Shown piece after piece: positions 21,639 to 34,700 of a DNA stretch of 64,000 bases. Numbering within the stretch: position 1 is the stretch's first letter; every line of letters starts with the position of its first letter. The translations under genes were made by a program, and so were the position numbers. The notes below the pieces were generated by a model. That model had not been told where the DNA came from, ran no database searches, and saw nothing but the letters and a program-made list of their open reading frames with translations. Origin of the DNA: Luidia sarsii (lineage: Eukaryota > Echinodermata > Asteroidea > Paxillosida > Luidiidae). The stretch covers positions 9,678,212 to 9,742,211 of the forward strand of contig OX465102.1 in NCBI GenBank assembly GCA_949987565.1, given 5' to 3'.

Positions 21639-21764
21639 AAGTTAAAGGGCCTGTCATTTTAATCCTAGCAGGACCTTTCTCAAAGGCAAAGTCTGTGTAT
21701 GTCCTTGTCACTTTGCCTTTGAAAAAGGACCTGCTAGGATCAAAATGTCAGGTCCTCTAACTTT
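21639..21764. mobile_element. Foldback hairpin (TCCTAGCAGGACC family)
   Basis: AAAGTTAAAGGGCCTGTCAT and the inverse end near TGTCAGGTCCTCTAACTTTT flank TCCTAGCAGGACC / GGACCTGCTAGGA, with a ~50-bp loop. Same family as 8082-8182. Confidence 0.8.
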
Positions 21765-22669
21765 TGAGATTTATGTATTGCAGATCATTTTAATCTGTGA
21801 ACAGTTTGCAACATTAAAATGAAATGCTTCATGCAAACCATAAACGACCTGGTGTTTTGATCCTTGTTGTAAAAAGTCAAAATTCAAATTAGAATTTGAA
21901 ATTTATGATTTCATTTCTTTTGTTTTTGGCTACAGAATGAGAAATACTGTGGAATGCAAAATCTGAAACTCAGGAGAGTTTCAAGGTAAATAAAAACAAT
22001 AATGTGACACATAAAATATGATTGCTCTTTACAGTAAAAATTCATAATTTCAATGTTTTAAATTTTAAATTTTCGGGGCAACTATAAATAGCATCAAGGG
22101 TCCCATAAAATTTCTGTACAATGGCATTTTCTATAAAAACAAACTATTTCTCTCAGAAATACAAAATCACAGAAATATTTCTTTAATGCTGAATAGAAAA
22201 TACATGATTTGACTACAATTTGATCACACATCTTAACATATCTAATTTCCAATTTCAGCAAATTATCAAAAAAGAAAAAAGAAAAATGTAATTTTAAATC
22301 TGTAAATCTGTAATTCAGAAATCTGAAATCCGTTACTTCATTAATAAAAATGGCAATGTTGATATCAATTTTGAATTTCCAAGCTGTTGAATTGCAACTT
22401 GCTCTACTGATGATTACATGAGGTAATCACACTTTCATGATCACGAGGAGATTTCCCCTCTAAAATGTCCAGCCTTTTCTAAACCAGGATTTGGTTGTTT
22501 ACCTTAGAATCAGCCCAATGATACATTATCTGGTTTATTGCTTGAGGCATTTAGCTATCCCGACCACAGGGATCCCAACCTCTCTGGACCAGACAGCTTT
22601 GTTTACCTACCCGATCCCCACACATGAGCACACAACTCACAATTGGCCCATTTGTGCACCAACTTTAAC
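21765..22669. other. AT-rich intergenic stretch
   Basis: No gene or defined element seen between the foldback and the first diverged satellite-like copies. Confidence 0.5.
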
Positions 22670-23455
22670 AATTAAAACAAGAGCTCACCATGTCATCACA
22701 TTATCCATTGTAAGTTCAGTTACGATGCAACTAAGGCTTTCTGAAATTCAACACTGACTCTCTGATGTAGTTCATACCATTTTACGCAACCAACAGCAAA
22801 ATATTTCTCGGAATTGACTTGTACAGTGTTGTAGAACAAAAGAAATCAGCCCCTTAAACTTGGAAATAACTTTTCTGTCAGATACAATTTTGAGGTATGG
22901 TGCATCGTTAGGCTTTCTGAAATTCAATCCTAACTCTCCAATGTAGTTCATATGCAACCAGCAAACAGCATTTTTTTCTCGGAATTTTCTCGGAATTGAA
23001 ATCAACCCCTTCAAGTTGGAACAAACTTTTCCTTCACAGATACAATTACGATGGGTTATCCATCATTTAAGTTGAGTTTGAAAGGCTTTGTGAAATCCAC
23101 AGTCTCTATTGTACATATTCATACGCAACCAACAGCAATACAATTCTCGGAATTGACTTGTAGAACGAGAAAAATAATCAGCCTGCAGTCGATTTTACCA
23201 AACCCATCGTAATCAATCGCATGGCGATGAGTGATACACAGAAACCAAACGGTGTACAGTAGAAGACGCTATAACGAACATCCCGGGATCCATGAAAATT
23301 GTTTGGTATAGCAGTTGTTTGTTATAGCAGTTGCGGCTGCATGTCCATGGACGTATTCATTGGGAGCCAAAGGGCATAGGCCCCTATGTTCGTTATCTAT
23401 AGCCAAATGTTCAGTATATCGGCATTCATTATAGTGACATTCCACTGTATCACAA
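22670..23455. repeat. Diverged copies of the satellite founder element
   Basis: Scattered blocks such as TTACGATGCAACTAAGGCTT, GATGGGTTATCCATCATTTA and GGCTTTGTGAAATCCAC lead into the regular array. The same blocks occur at 9770-9910, 33095-33230, 55030-55190, 60120-60210 and 60320-60450. Confidence 0.7.
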
Positions 23456-25552
23456 CCTACACTGTACGATAGGTTATCCATCGTAAGCTCAGCTACGATG
23501 CATCGTGTCACAACCTACGATAGGTTATCCATCATCAGCTCAGTTACGATGCATTGTGTCACAACCTACGATAGGTTATCCATCGTCAGCTCAGTTACGA
23601 TGCATCGTGTCACAACCTACGATAGGTTATCCATCGTAAGCTCAGTTACGATGCATCGTGTCACAACCTACGATAGGTTATCCATCGTAAGCTCAGTTAC
23701 GATGCATCGTGTCACAACCTACGATAGGTTATCCATCGTAAGCTCAGCTACGATGTATCGTGTCACAACCTACGATAGGTTATCTATCATAAGCTCAGTT
23801 ATGATGTATCGTGTCACAACCTACGATAGGTTATCCATCATAAGCTCAGTTACGATGTATCGTGTCACAACCTACGATAGGTTATCCATCATAAGCTCAG
23901 TTACGATATATCGTGTCACAACCTACGATAGGTTATCCATCATAAGCTCAGTTATGATGTATCGTGTCACAACCTACGATAGGTTATCCATCATAAGCTC
24001 AGTTACGATGCATCGTGTCACAACCTACGATAGGTTATCCATCATAAGCTCAGTTACGATGTATCGTGTCACAACCTACGATAGGTTATCCATCATAAGC
24101 TCAGTTACGATGTATCGTGTCACAACCTACGATAGGTTATCCATCATAAGCTCAATTACGATGCATCGTGTCACAACCTACGATAGGTTATCCATCATAA
24201 GCTCAGTTACGATGCATCGTGTCACAACCTACGATAGGTTATCCATCATAAGCTCAGTTACGATGCATCGTGTCACAACCTACGATAGGTTATCCATCGT
24301 AAGCTCAGTTACGATGCATCGTGTCACAACCTAGGATAGGTTATCTATCATAAGCTCAGTTATGATGTATCGTGTCACAACCTACGATAGGTTATCCATC
24401 ATAAGCTCAGTTACGATGTATCGTGTCACAACCTACGATAGGTTATCCATCGTAAGCCCAATTACAATGCATCGTGTCACAACCTAGGATAGGTTATCCA
24501 TCATAAGCTCAGTTACGATGCATTGTGTCACAACCTACGATAGGTTATCCATCATAAGCTCAGTTACGATGTATCGTGTCACAACCTACGATAGGTTATC
24601 CATCGTAAGCCCAATTACAATGCATCGTGTCACAACCTACGATAGGTTATCCATCATAAGCTCAGTTACGATGCATTGTGTCACAACCTACGATAGGTTA
24701 TCTATCGTCAGCTCAGTTACGATGTATCGTGTCACAACCTACGATAGGTTATCCATCATAAGCTCAGTTACGATGCATCGTGTCACAACCTACGATAGGT
24801 TATCCATCGTCAGCTCAGTTCCGATGTATCGTGTCACAACCTACGATAGGTTATCCATCGTAAGCTCAGTTACGATGCATCGTGTCACAACCTACGATAG
24901 GTTATCCATCGTAAGCTCAGTTACGATGCATCGTGTCACAACCTACGATAGGTTATCCATCGTAAGCTCAGCTACGATGCATCGTGTCACAACCTACGAT
25001 AGGTTATCCATCGTAAGCTCAGTTACGATGCATCGTGTCACAACCTACGATAGGTTATCCATCATAAGCTCAGTTACGATGTATCGTGTCACAACCTACG
25101 ATAGGTTATCCATCATAAGCTCAGCTACGATGCATCGTGTCACAACCTACGATAGGTTATCCATCATAAGCTCAATTACGATGCATCGTGTCACAACCTA
25201 CGATAGGTTATCCATCATAAGCTCAGTTACGATGCATCGTGTCACAACCTACGATAGGTTATCCATCATAAGCTCAATTACGATGCATCGTGTCACAACC
25301 TACGATAGGTTATCCATCATAAGCTCAGTTACGATGCATCGTGTCACAACCTACGATAGGTTATCCATCGTCAGCTCAGTTACGATGCATCGTGTCACAA
25401 CCTACGATAGGTTATCCATCGTCAGCTCAGTTAAGATGTATCGTGTCACAACCTACATGTACGATAGGTTATCCATCGTAAGCTCAATTAAGATGCATCG
25501 TGTCACAACCTACGATAGGTTATCCATCGTAAGCTCAGTTACGATGTATTGT
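23456..25552. repeat. 51-bp satellite array, ~41 copies
   Basis: Unit CACAACCTACGATAGGTTAT, CCATCGTAAGCTCAG, TTACGATGCATCGTGT with a 51-bp period and mostly single-base variants (CGT/CAT, GCA/GTA). Each unit is rich in inverted ATCGT/ACGAT. Because 51 is 17 codons and one frame lacks stops, it yields spurious frames of 278 and 348 codons. The array lies between RFC3 and VSP and starts about 105 bp beyond the VSP stop codon, so it could be part of the VSP 3' UTR. Confidence 0.97.
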
Positions 25553-25659
25553 AAGGCTTTGTGAAATCCACCCCTGATGTAAAAGCATAAATTAAGTAAT
25601 ATTTGCAAGCTGGTAGTCTCGATTTTTGTAAGAAGTTTCCAGATGGCTCAAGCAGATAG

Positions 25660-25777
25660 TTAGGCGTCACTTTCCTGAACACTGCCAAACTGGACGTCCA
25701 CGGCAAAGGCTTCCCGATACACCTTCCACATTTCCGCTTTGTGGGGATTATCGAGGCTCCTCCGTGGCAGATATAAC
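25660..25777 (-). CDS. VSP: VSP exon 16 (end of C2 domain)
   Basis: Acceptor ctgttcaccag then GTTATATCTGCC; encodes [20 protein letters not shown] and [18 protein letters not shown], then TAA at 25660-25662. Matches the C-terminal DNPHK..WK.Y region of VSPs. Confidence 0.95.
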
Positions 25778-28700
25778 CTGGTGAACAGACCCATAGCAAA
25801 CACACACAGTTGGGTCTCAACAGTTTCTCCCCCCAAAAATGGAGGACATGCATGATTCTCAACCAGTGGTCACCTATCAAATGCAATCTCATGCTGGCCC
25901 ACACTGATTATTGTATGGGTAGAACTGATCAGAAATCTCCTGAAGAGGAACAAAGCATACTGTTTGAGTTGCTCTGGTTCTTTTCAGAACCCCAAATACT
26001 CACAAAAGAGAATTTTGCATGGTGTTACCTAGGCTTGGGCGGTTTTAGAAAAATCAAAACCCCCCAAAATTCCCGACCCTTGAATCGTTAAACAGTAAAA
26101 ACTTTTTTTCTATGAAAAAAAAAAGAAATAAAGAAAAGAAAAAATAGAACAAACAATCCCACACAATTCCAATGATAAAGAAAGAACCCCATTATTACCC
26201 CAATCCATGTTTGGTTTCGGTGGTAAAATAGGGGCCTGAATTGTAGTGTGCCTTGGTAATAAACTGTCTCGCTAATACTTCTGTGAGTTCTAATCATAGC
26301 GCAGTACACACGTATGCAGCCATGCACGTGCATTGTGCAGTATGCAGTGCAAGGATGTGTTAACATTGTGTCATGTTGCCCGTAGTCTGATTTAAGCCCA
26401 ACACAAACCTATTACTTCTGCTATTCTCGCCATGAAAACCATATACCGGTAATAAAATGAATAAATGATTTTTAGCAGTAGCTCAGACAAATTCTTGAAT
26501 AAGTTTGGCCGCCATCTGGATTTTTCATCAAAATCATCGTAAGCGAGTTTGAAGATATTGGCAATATCTTACCGGTTGTCTGTGATGAAACTTGTGTAGA
26601 ACCAGAAGAAGAAGGCACACTCATCATACGCCTTGGGGATTTTCTGGAGGCAGAAGTTTAAGGAAGTTTAAGGAAGAGAAGCACATTAGCACAATTAGAA
26701 CAAATTCTTTAACAAGCCATGATATGGTGCCTCGCTCAATCTGTACTCTTTTGGAGCTTTTTGAAGTTTGTTTGATTTGAGTTGAAAAAGCTGCATCCAC
26801 TTTGTGTGATCCCCGAGCTGCTGCAGCCAGGTTTACAACAATTGGTTGTTTGCATCTGAATGAAAGCAGGGGGTGTGATCCCTGGAGATATACCGTATGG
26901 CAGTTGATGGTTGAATTGCTTCTGACTGGTGCCCCACCCCAGCAAATAGGGAAGGCAATCATCTATTAAAGGGCTGGATACCTCAGATGGTAAGAGCATT
27001 GGTAACACCAAACCAGAGGTATTGGGTTAAAATCCCAGTCCAGTCAAAGCTTTCTTTGCCATTTTTTTTTCAATTTGTTCAAAAGTTCCCAGTCAGTTTT
27101 TCATTCATTTGTTTGACTTATTTTCAAAATTGTTCAAAAGATCCTAGTAAATTTTTCCCTTTACATGTTTAACATTTCCGTCATTTAGAATGTTAATCAA
27201 AACTATGATCATTATTTGATGAGTATGATTAAAACAATGGTCGGTTCACTGTATGCTAAGCATTGAGCATAGTATAAATGAACAATGTTAATCATACGTC
27301 ATACAGGATGCTGGCAGACAGAACAATTGGTGCAGTCATAATAATCGGTACGTCATTTTAGTCGTTTCAAGTTGTCTTGTAAATGGTAACATCTTCCCTT
27401 TAGTTTGGTTTTTAAAAATATAATCGCTAAATCGCTAACTCAGCTATTGCTCATTACTGGACAACACCATACATACTGACATAAATAGTAGAGATGACTG
27501 ACTAAAAATGTAATTTTCCTACACGTTTTCTCCTTGTAGTAGCGAGCGAAATATTTGCGTTGTCCGCGCATTTAGCAGATAGCATGTAGCGTATGACATC
27601 ATGATAGACAGATTGTGTGACCACTGATAACATTGCCTGTACCACGGTGATAAACAACCCTTTCATTTCCACTGTTTACATGCCATCACTTGACTTATAG
27701 TGGGTATGTTTTTCATCTCATTTGGCACAGAGCAGCGACGGAAATGTACAAAGAAGAATGTAGACAGTACGATAGTCTTCTTTGCTCATTTCCACTCCTG
27801 TTCTGCACCCAATGAGATGCAAAAATACCCACAATAATTCACGTGATGGCATGCAAACAGTGGTCGCGCAGTCGGTCTATTGATGACGTACATGTGTATC
27901 TGTCACACTTAACTTCCACGCACTAACCATGTCCATTCGCTTGCATAACCCTCTCTATTTATGCAAAGTCTACCGGTAAGTGCCCAGAGTGGTGGCAAGA
28001 TCCTCCTTACTTTGTTTGATGACTTGAACTTGATTTTGACGTCGCCCGTGAACGCCGGTGAGTTCTGCACCTGAATGATGACAGTGTCCGTGTCAAAGTC
28101 ATACAGGACCTGAACAGAGAAAGAACCCAATAACGAAGCAGAGAGACAAACACATAGAATAATGTTAGACACTTCAGAAAAAGCCGAAGCTCAGACTGCA
28201 TACTCGATTTTAGAACTCATAGAAAGTGGTTACTATTGTCACTCTGATTATTTCTGGTTTATTTGACTGTTTATAGCAGTCTGGAGAATGAATTAAAAAC
28301 AGCTTACAGAAGAACAAAAACAGCTTACAGAAGAACAATCACAACATTTTACAAATATCTTGCCTAGCCTTGCCTTGCCTTGCCTGTGTTGCCCTGCCCT
28401 TCCCTGCCTTGTTGCCCTGTCCTACATGTACCCTTCCCTTCCCTGCCCTTCCCTGACCTGCCTTGCTTTGTCAGGTCCTGCCCTTCTCCTCTCTGCCCTT
28501 CCCTGCCCTGCCCTGGCCTGCCTTGCTTTGTCCAGTCCAGCCCTGCCCTGCCCTGGCCTGCCTTGCTTTGTCCGGTCCTGCCCTGCCCTTCCCTTCCCTT
28601 CCCCGCCCTGCCCCGGCCTTCCTTGCTTGTCCGGTCCTGCCCTTCCCCTTCCTGCCCTTCCATGCCCTGCCTGCCCTGCCCTGCCCTGGCCTGCCTTGCT

Positions 28701-31700
28701 TTGTCCGGTCTTGCCCTGCCCTGCCCTTCCCTGCCCTGCCCTGGCCTGCCTTGCTTTGTCCGGTCTTGCCCTGGCCTGCCCTTCCCTGCCCTGCCCTGGC
28801 CTGCCTTGCTTTGTCCGGTCCTGCCCTTCCCCTCCCTGCCCATACCTGCCTGCCTGCCCTGCCCTTCCCTGCCCTGCCTTGCTTTGTCTGACCCTGCCCT
28901 TACCTGCCCTGCCCTGCCCTGCCCTGCCATGCCTTGCCCTGCCCTGCCCTGCCCTGCCCTGCCATGCCTTGCCCTGCCCTGCCCTGCCCTGCCCTGCCCT
29001 GCCCTGCCCTGCCCTGCCCTGCCCTGCCCTGCCCTGCCCTGCCCTGCCCTGCCCTGCCCTGCCCTGCCCTGCCCTGCCATGCCATGCCATGCCTTTGCCT
29101 TGCCTTGTCTAAGTCATGTCATGTCATGTGTTGCATACTTACAACATACTTACATTTCTACATTCAATTCTAATTTCCATATTTCTGCAAACTACTAAAA
29201 TCAATTCAATGTGGGTTTGCCCTTACATCGAGCAGGGCAAACCCAGATTGAACTACATTTTCCTTGATGCAAAACATTGTGTTATAACTACTAGATTCTG
29301 CTGATTCACATGATTCAATCTTAGCTGTATCAGAAATCGTATGGACTCATCAGGAAGCTAATAGAGTATGATAGCCTCACTTATTTTGTGCAAGTGATAA
29401 TGCATGGGGTGCTACCGCGATCATACTCCATTGTGACTGTCTGGCCATATGCTTACAGTGCAGTTGATGTTGTGGCACAGGTCGCAGGTGAAGACAGCCT
29501 TTGAGTCACTGTGCACCTCCATCCAAAGGTCTCTCCCGTCACCTTTCCCAACACCTGCACCGAGATGAGACAGCGACTGATGATTGCCGTTGGTCAATTC
29601 TTGCCACCACCACCTATTGTGATTGGCTGGCACCAGGGAGTGCGCTTCTGTGATTGGCTTGCACCAGTGAAAGCCATGCTGTGATTGGCTGGCAGAAGCG
29701 AGGGCCCTTATGTGATTGGCTGGCAGAAGTTTGGGCCCTTATGTGATTGGCTGGCAGAAGTGAGGGGACTTCTGTGATTGGCTAGTACCAGTGACATCCC
29801 TTCTGTGATTGGGTAGCACTACATGTGGTGTGAAAGCCATGCTGTAATTCGCTGCCGCAAGTGAGGGCCCTTATGTGATTGGCTGAATCCAGTGAGTGCC
29901 CTTTGGTGATTGGCTGGCACCAGCGAGTGTCCAGCTTAAATTGGCTAGCACCAGCAAGTGCCCAACTCTGAGTGGCTAGTGCCATCCCTAGGCATGCAGT
30001 GATTGGCTGGTGTCTTTATTTACCCTCCAAAGTGATTGGTCGGTTCCGCCACAGTTTGGTTTGTGGCATTAGGAAGCATGCAAATGATTGGTTAGCATTT
30101 ATTCAGGTGCGATTCAGGTGCCCTAGTGATTGGACAGTGTCATTCAACCTCTCATGCTTACCTTGCATGCCCGAGATGCGAACAGTCTTAATGGTCAAAG
30201 GCAGAGGTGGTGGAACGCAGCCGTTTAACGAGTATCTCACCGTCTGGAAGTACTCCACGTAACGGTTCTGTAAATAGTGGCACAGATCACTGACATAAGT
30301 CACTTTCATTGGTACGTGTACTTTCAATTGCCGTCTGTATAACACAGAATGGTATAATGCTGTCATTATATAATTATATCCCATAGCTGCCAACATATCT
30401 TAAAGGAAATCAGGAATACACTGCTAAAACAGAGGAATCACAAAGCAAACTACGTAAATAGGAATACATATGTATGTGCATTTCTAAGCCAACAAAATGG
30501 AATCTGTTGTCAGGGGGTTGTAAAAAGTGACAAATTCTTAACAAAAAAGAGGAATGATTCCTCCACAATAGGAATGGTTGGCAGCTATTTGAACCCCTTT
30601 ATTATTATAGTGTCAATTATTTTAGTGTCAATGGCTTTCACAGTGCCCTTTCCAAAACTTGCTAAACAATCAGAGAACAATATACCTGCGAAATACACAT
30701 GTATACATGTAGATCAATAAGCAGATAAAAGTGCACTATTTTTTATCAGCGAATCAATTATGGCACAATTCGGAAGTCTCTGTGGCTTTTGTCACACAGC
30801 TGGCCTATCAGGAGTCGCTGTCGCCCATCAGTCAAGAGCGGGGCCAAATCCCATGTGACCACATGAACAACAGTACGCTGTCTGGACTGGTGTTGAGAAT
30901 TTGCGCCAGCTATTCTTACTGTGAATGGGCTATAAGTCAGCACAATGCAGCCTACTGCAACTATGGCCGTTTACGAAATGAAGGCTTAGGCTTGGGTCAT
31001 AGAACTCTTACTCGTTAGATATCACAGGCATCTAGAAACAGGCGTTGGGCCACAATTTCTTGGTGAATACTCTGTACTTTTCACACCAACAAACCTTCAA
31101 ATTCTGCCACAAACCACAACGGAGACAAACCCTGAGCCTGAGCCTTTTCCACGGATTCGTAAAGGGCCTACGATGGACAAGCTTGTGTGAGGTGTGTTAC
31201 AATGGATTGATCACAAGATAATGTGAAATCCTCCCCAAACCTTTATAACAGCATGTCTACTTGCACTGTACCATAGGGGACTCATAGGAATGCCCTTGAG
31301 TAGCCATAGCCATAGTGGACTCATAGGAATGCCCTTGATAGCCGTAGCCATAGGAGACTCATATGAATGCCCAAGTTGAGTAGCCATAGCCATACGGGAC
31401 TATAGGAACACCCTTGATAGCCGTAGCCATAGGGGATTTATAGGAATGCCCTTGATAGCCGTAGCCATAGGGGACTTAAAGGAACACCCTTGATAGCCGT
31501 AGCCATAGGGGACTCATACTAAGAACACCCTTGATAGCCACAGCCATAGGATGTAAGTCTGGATCTCAGCTATACACCCAAGACAAGAAGATAGCAAACT
31601 ACCAGTCGCGACTACTATGTGCATGCCGAAATTTGGTTGGTGACCTGCTTCTAGCCTGGGAGATTATTGGGGGCACAGCCATCTCACCTGGCTAGGTGTG

Positions 31701-34700
31701 TCCACCCCTTGATACATGTCTCCCTCTGTGTAGTCAGTCCGACGAACCCCAAAATACTCCATGCAATCCTGCACAGACAAACGGGACAAAAACGCAACCA
31801 ATTAAAGGCTACAGGCCTTCCTCAGCTTGCCTTGTAATTACAATCCAATTCAACCAATGGGACAAAAACGCAATCAATTAACAAGACAGAGGCTAAAAGC
31901 CTATCTTAAGCTTGTGATTGCTTGTGATCAGTTGAACCAACTGCAGCTCTATGAAATTGGCCCCAGGGTGATGAGCCCAGTGAGGTACAATGCTACTTTG
32001 GTGGGCACAGTGTGTACAGCAACAATGCAGTTGCCCTCTAAGGAATTAGTTGAAATAACACTCACCGCTGCCGATGTGAACAGGCCACTTTCTAAGAGCC
32101 ATGAGCAAACAGCAAGACCCGTCCTTCCTATAGTGGTAAGGCCCAAAAAAGGCTCCCTATTACATGACATCTGAAAATAGGGTAGGTAATATACTGGAGC
32201 CAATATATACACATGATTTAATACATGTACATGTATGCAGGGTTGATTGATTTAAATCACATTAGACGTGAAGGTTTGTATTATGGCAATACTAAGTGGA
32301 AGGTTTGCGGTGACACCATGTAGCACTTCTCTTTTAAGCCAGCTCTTTTCAGAGCCATACTCCTTCTTGAAAGATATGTGCTACATGGCATCACCGCAAA
32401 CCTTCCACTTGGTTTAAATCATGTTGATTTAAATCACTGGTCGTGATGTCAAAAAACAAAAAAATTGACTGGACTGGGACTTGAACCCGAGACCTCTGGA
32501 TTAACGTACCAGTGCTCTTCCATCTGAGCTATCCAGCCCTTAGATGGTGGCCTTCCATAATAGTCAACTAGTCTTTGCCGGGGTGGGATGCTTTGTAACT
32601 TTCCATCAGTAACCTGTTGAAAAAGCGCTTCATAAATGCAGAATACACACGTGTGTATGGCCATAATCACCTTTGCCACCTTTGCAGTGGATGAATACAA
32701 TATTGCGCTCATCTTTCTCCATCCAGTCCCTGGCATCAGCGCAGAATGCTACAAGATCTCTGCAAAACAAACAAGGAAAATACAAGATTTCAGAGGGAAG
32801 AAAGGTGAATTGTTATAATTGCTGTAGTCAGGCTTTACAAGAATTGGTTGTTTGCATCTGAATGAAAATGGGGGCGTGAACCCTGGAGATATACAGCAGT
32901 TCATAGTCAAATGCATCAGATTGGTACCCACACCCCGGCAAAGATACAGTAGTTGACAATTTGAGAAGGGCACCATCTAAGGGCTGGATAGCTCAGGTGG
33001 TAGAAGTGCTCGTATGTAAAGGCAGAGGTCTCGGGTTCAAATCCCCTTCCAGTACAATTTTCCTTGTCAAAATTGTTCAAATGTTCCCAGTCACAGCCTA
33101 GGATGGGTTATCCATTGTAAGTTGAGTTACCATGAGTCATAAGTTGTGATACACTGTATGGTTTCTGTGCATTGCTCATCGACTTGCCATTGATCGCAAG
33201 TTACGATGAGTTAGGTGAAATAAACTGCAAGTGTCTTAAATCTGTGTAAAATCCAACCTCGGCAAAGATTACCAGTAGTTGACAATCAGGGAAGGCCACC
33301 ATCTAAGGGCTGGATAGCTCAGATGGAAGAGCACTGGCACGTTAATCCAGAGGTAACGGGGTTCAAGTCCCGGTCCAGTCAAAGTTGTCTTTGCCAATTT
33401 GTTTAATCTGTTCAAAAAGTTCCCAGTCAGGTTTTGTTCCTTTTGTTCGTTCAACTTGAAATCCAACCTCAAAATGCACTTAAATAATCCTTGCAGGGAG
33501 GAGAGCACTCACTTGAGTCTGGGTACGTTGTGGTCGTGAATGAGGACTCGGCCAACGCGGTGGTGGAAGAAAGACTCATCGTAATGGCGCTCGACTGATG
33601 AGAAACGACAGGATGAGAGTGGAAGGAGGTGAAGATCAATTCAAACCACGGCAGAGTCTCAATGTGACGGCCATTATTTCTCCCACATGCATGTGGTCAA
33701 CTTGGACAAAAGAGGTAAGGTGATGCTTTAGAGAAGTGCATTCAAGGGTCTCTGCAATTAGACATGTTATCACTCTTAAATCCATGCTACATAACTGTTT
33801 TGCAATGTTGCTAACCATTGAGCTGTTTTTCACTCTTGTTCTGGGGGTGTTTATTGCAATTGAGTTTTTTATCGCCCTACTTGATATAATAAGTACTGAG
33901 TGCTTAGCATGCAAACGGGCAAAGCACTGAGCATTCATTGCTTATTACGTTGAGTGGGGCAAACCCTCATTGAATCTTAGACACGTTTTGATTCGTGTTG
34001 ACTAGATGTCGGCACTGATTCAGGGCACTTACTGCACAAGTTGTAAACCTTGTAGTGGTCGTGGTGCTTGGTGTCTAGGAAACGGGCCACCTCCTCTATA
34101 GGATTCCTGTAGATAGCCTGGCTCCCCGACGACGGGAAGGAAGATGCTATGCACCTATCTGCAAACCATTATGGGGAAAGAAAACACATGAGACTGACCG
34201 ACTGATTGACCGATCAACCCGCTTGACAGACTGTTTTATTCATGCAGATTCGCTCAAAACAAGGCTATAAAGCCATAGTGTCTGCAATCTCTGCATCAAG
34301 GAGAATTGTTTTCCCTGCTTAACATAATAAGCATCAAGAGCTCAGTGCTTTGCCCAATGCCTGATGAAAAAAATTCAGGCAGCTCAGGTGGGATTCGAAC
34401 CCGCGACTCCAAAGAGGTATCAGAACAGCTTCTTCCCTCGTTCAGCCTCTCTCTGGATTTCCCTTCCTGGTTCATGTTTTTCCCAGCCTATGTACGATCT
34501 TGCCCTATCTAAAAGGAATGTCAATTCCTATTACCAGCCTACCTGAGTTTCTCCCTATCTCCTTCTTTCCTTAGCCCTTAACCCTGGGTGGCTTTATAGC
34601 CTTGTTTTGGGAGAAGTTGCATAAAAAACAACACCACATCAAGTGTGTGTGGGCATGAATCTAGTGCCTTGTGGAGACCTAGTCCAATAGGTTGAATAGC

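Noticed and set aside
23498..25564. Two long frames (278 and 348 codons) encoding a 17-residue repeat
   Set aside because: The period of the satellite is 51 bp, so one frame stays open by default. Third positions vary no more than others, there is no start context, and the same DNA occurs in non-coding dispersed copies.
28360..29198. Long overlapping frames rich in ALPCP on one strand and GQGRA on the other
   Set aside because: A CCCTG pentamer lacks stops in every frame. Frames occur on both strands at once and the block lies inside a VSP intron.
33308..33380. Functional tRNA gene
   Set aside because: About 20 similar copies share the same non-tRNA body and tail, position 33 of the loop is C rather than T, and several copies are broken. 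A SINE explains all of this.
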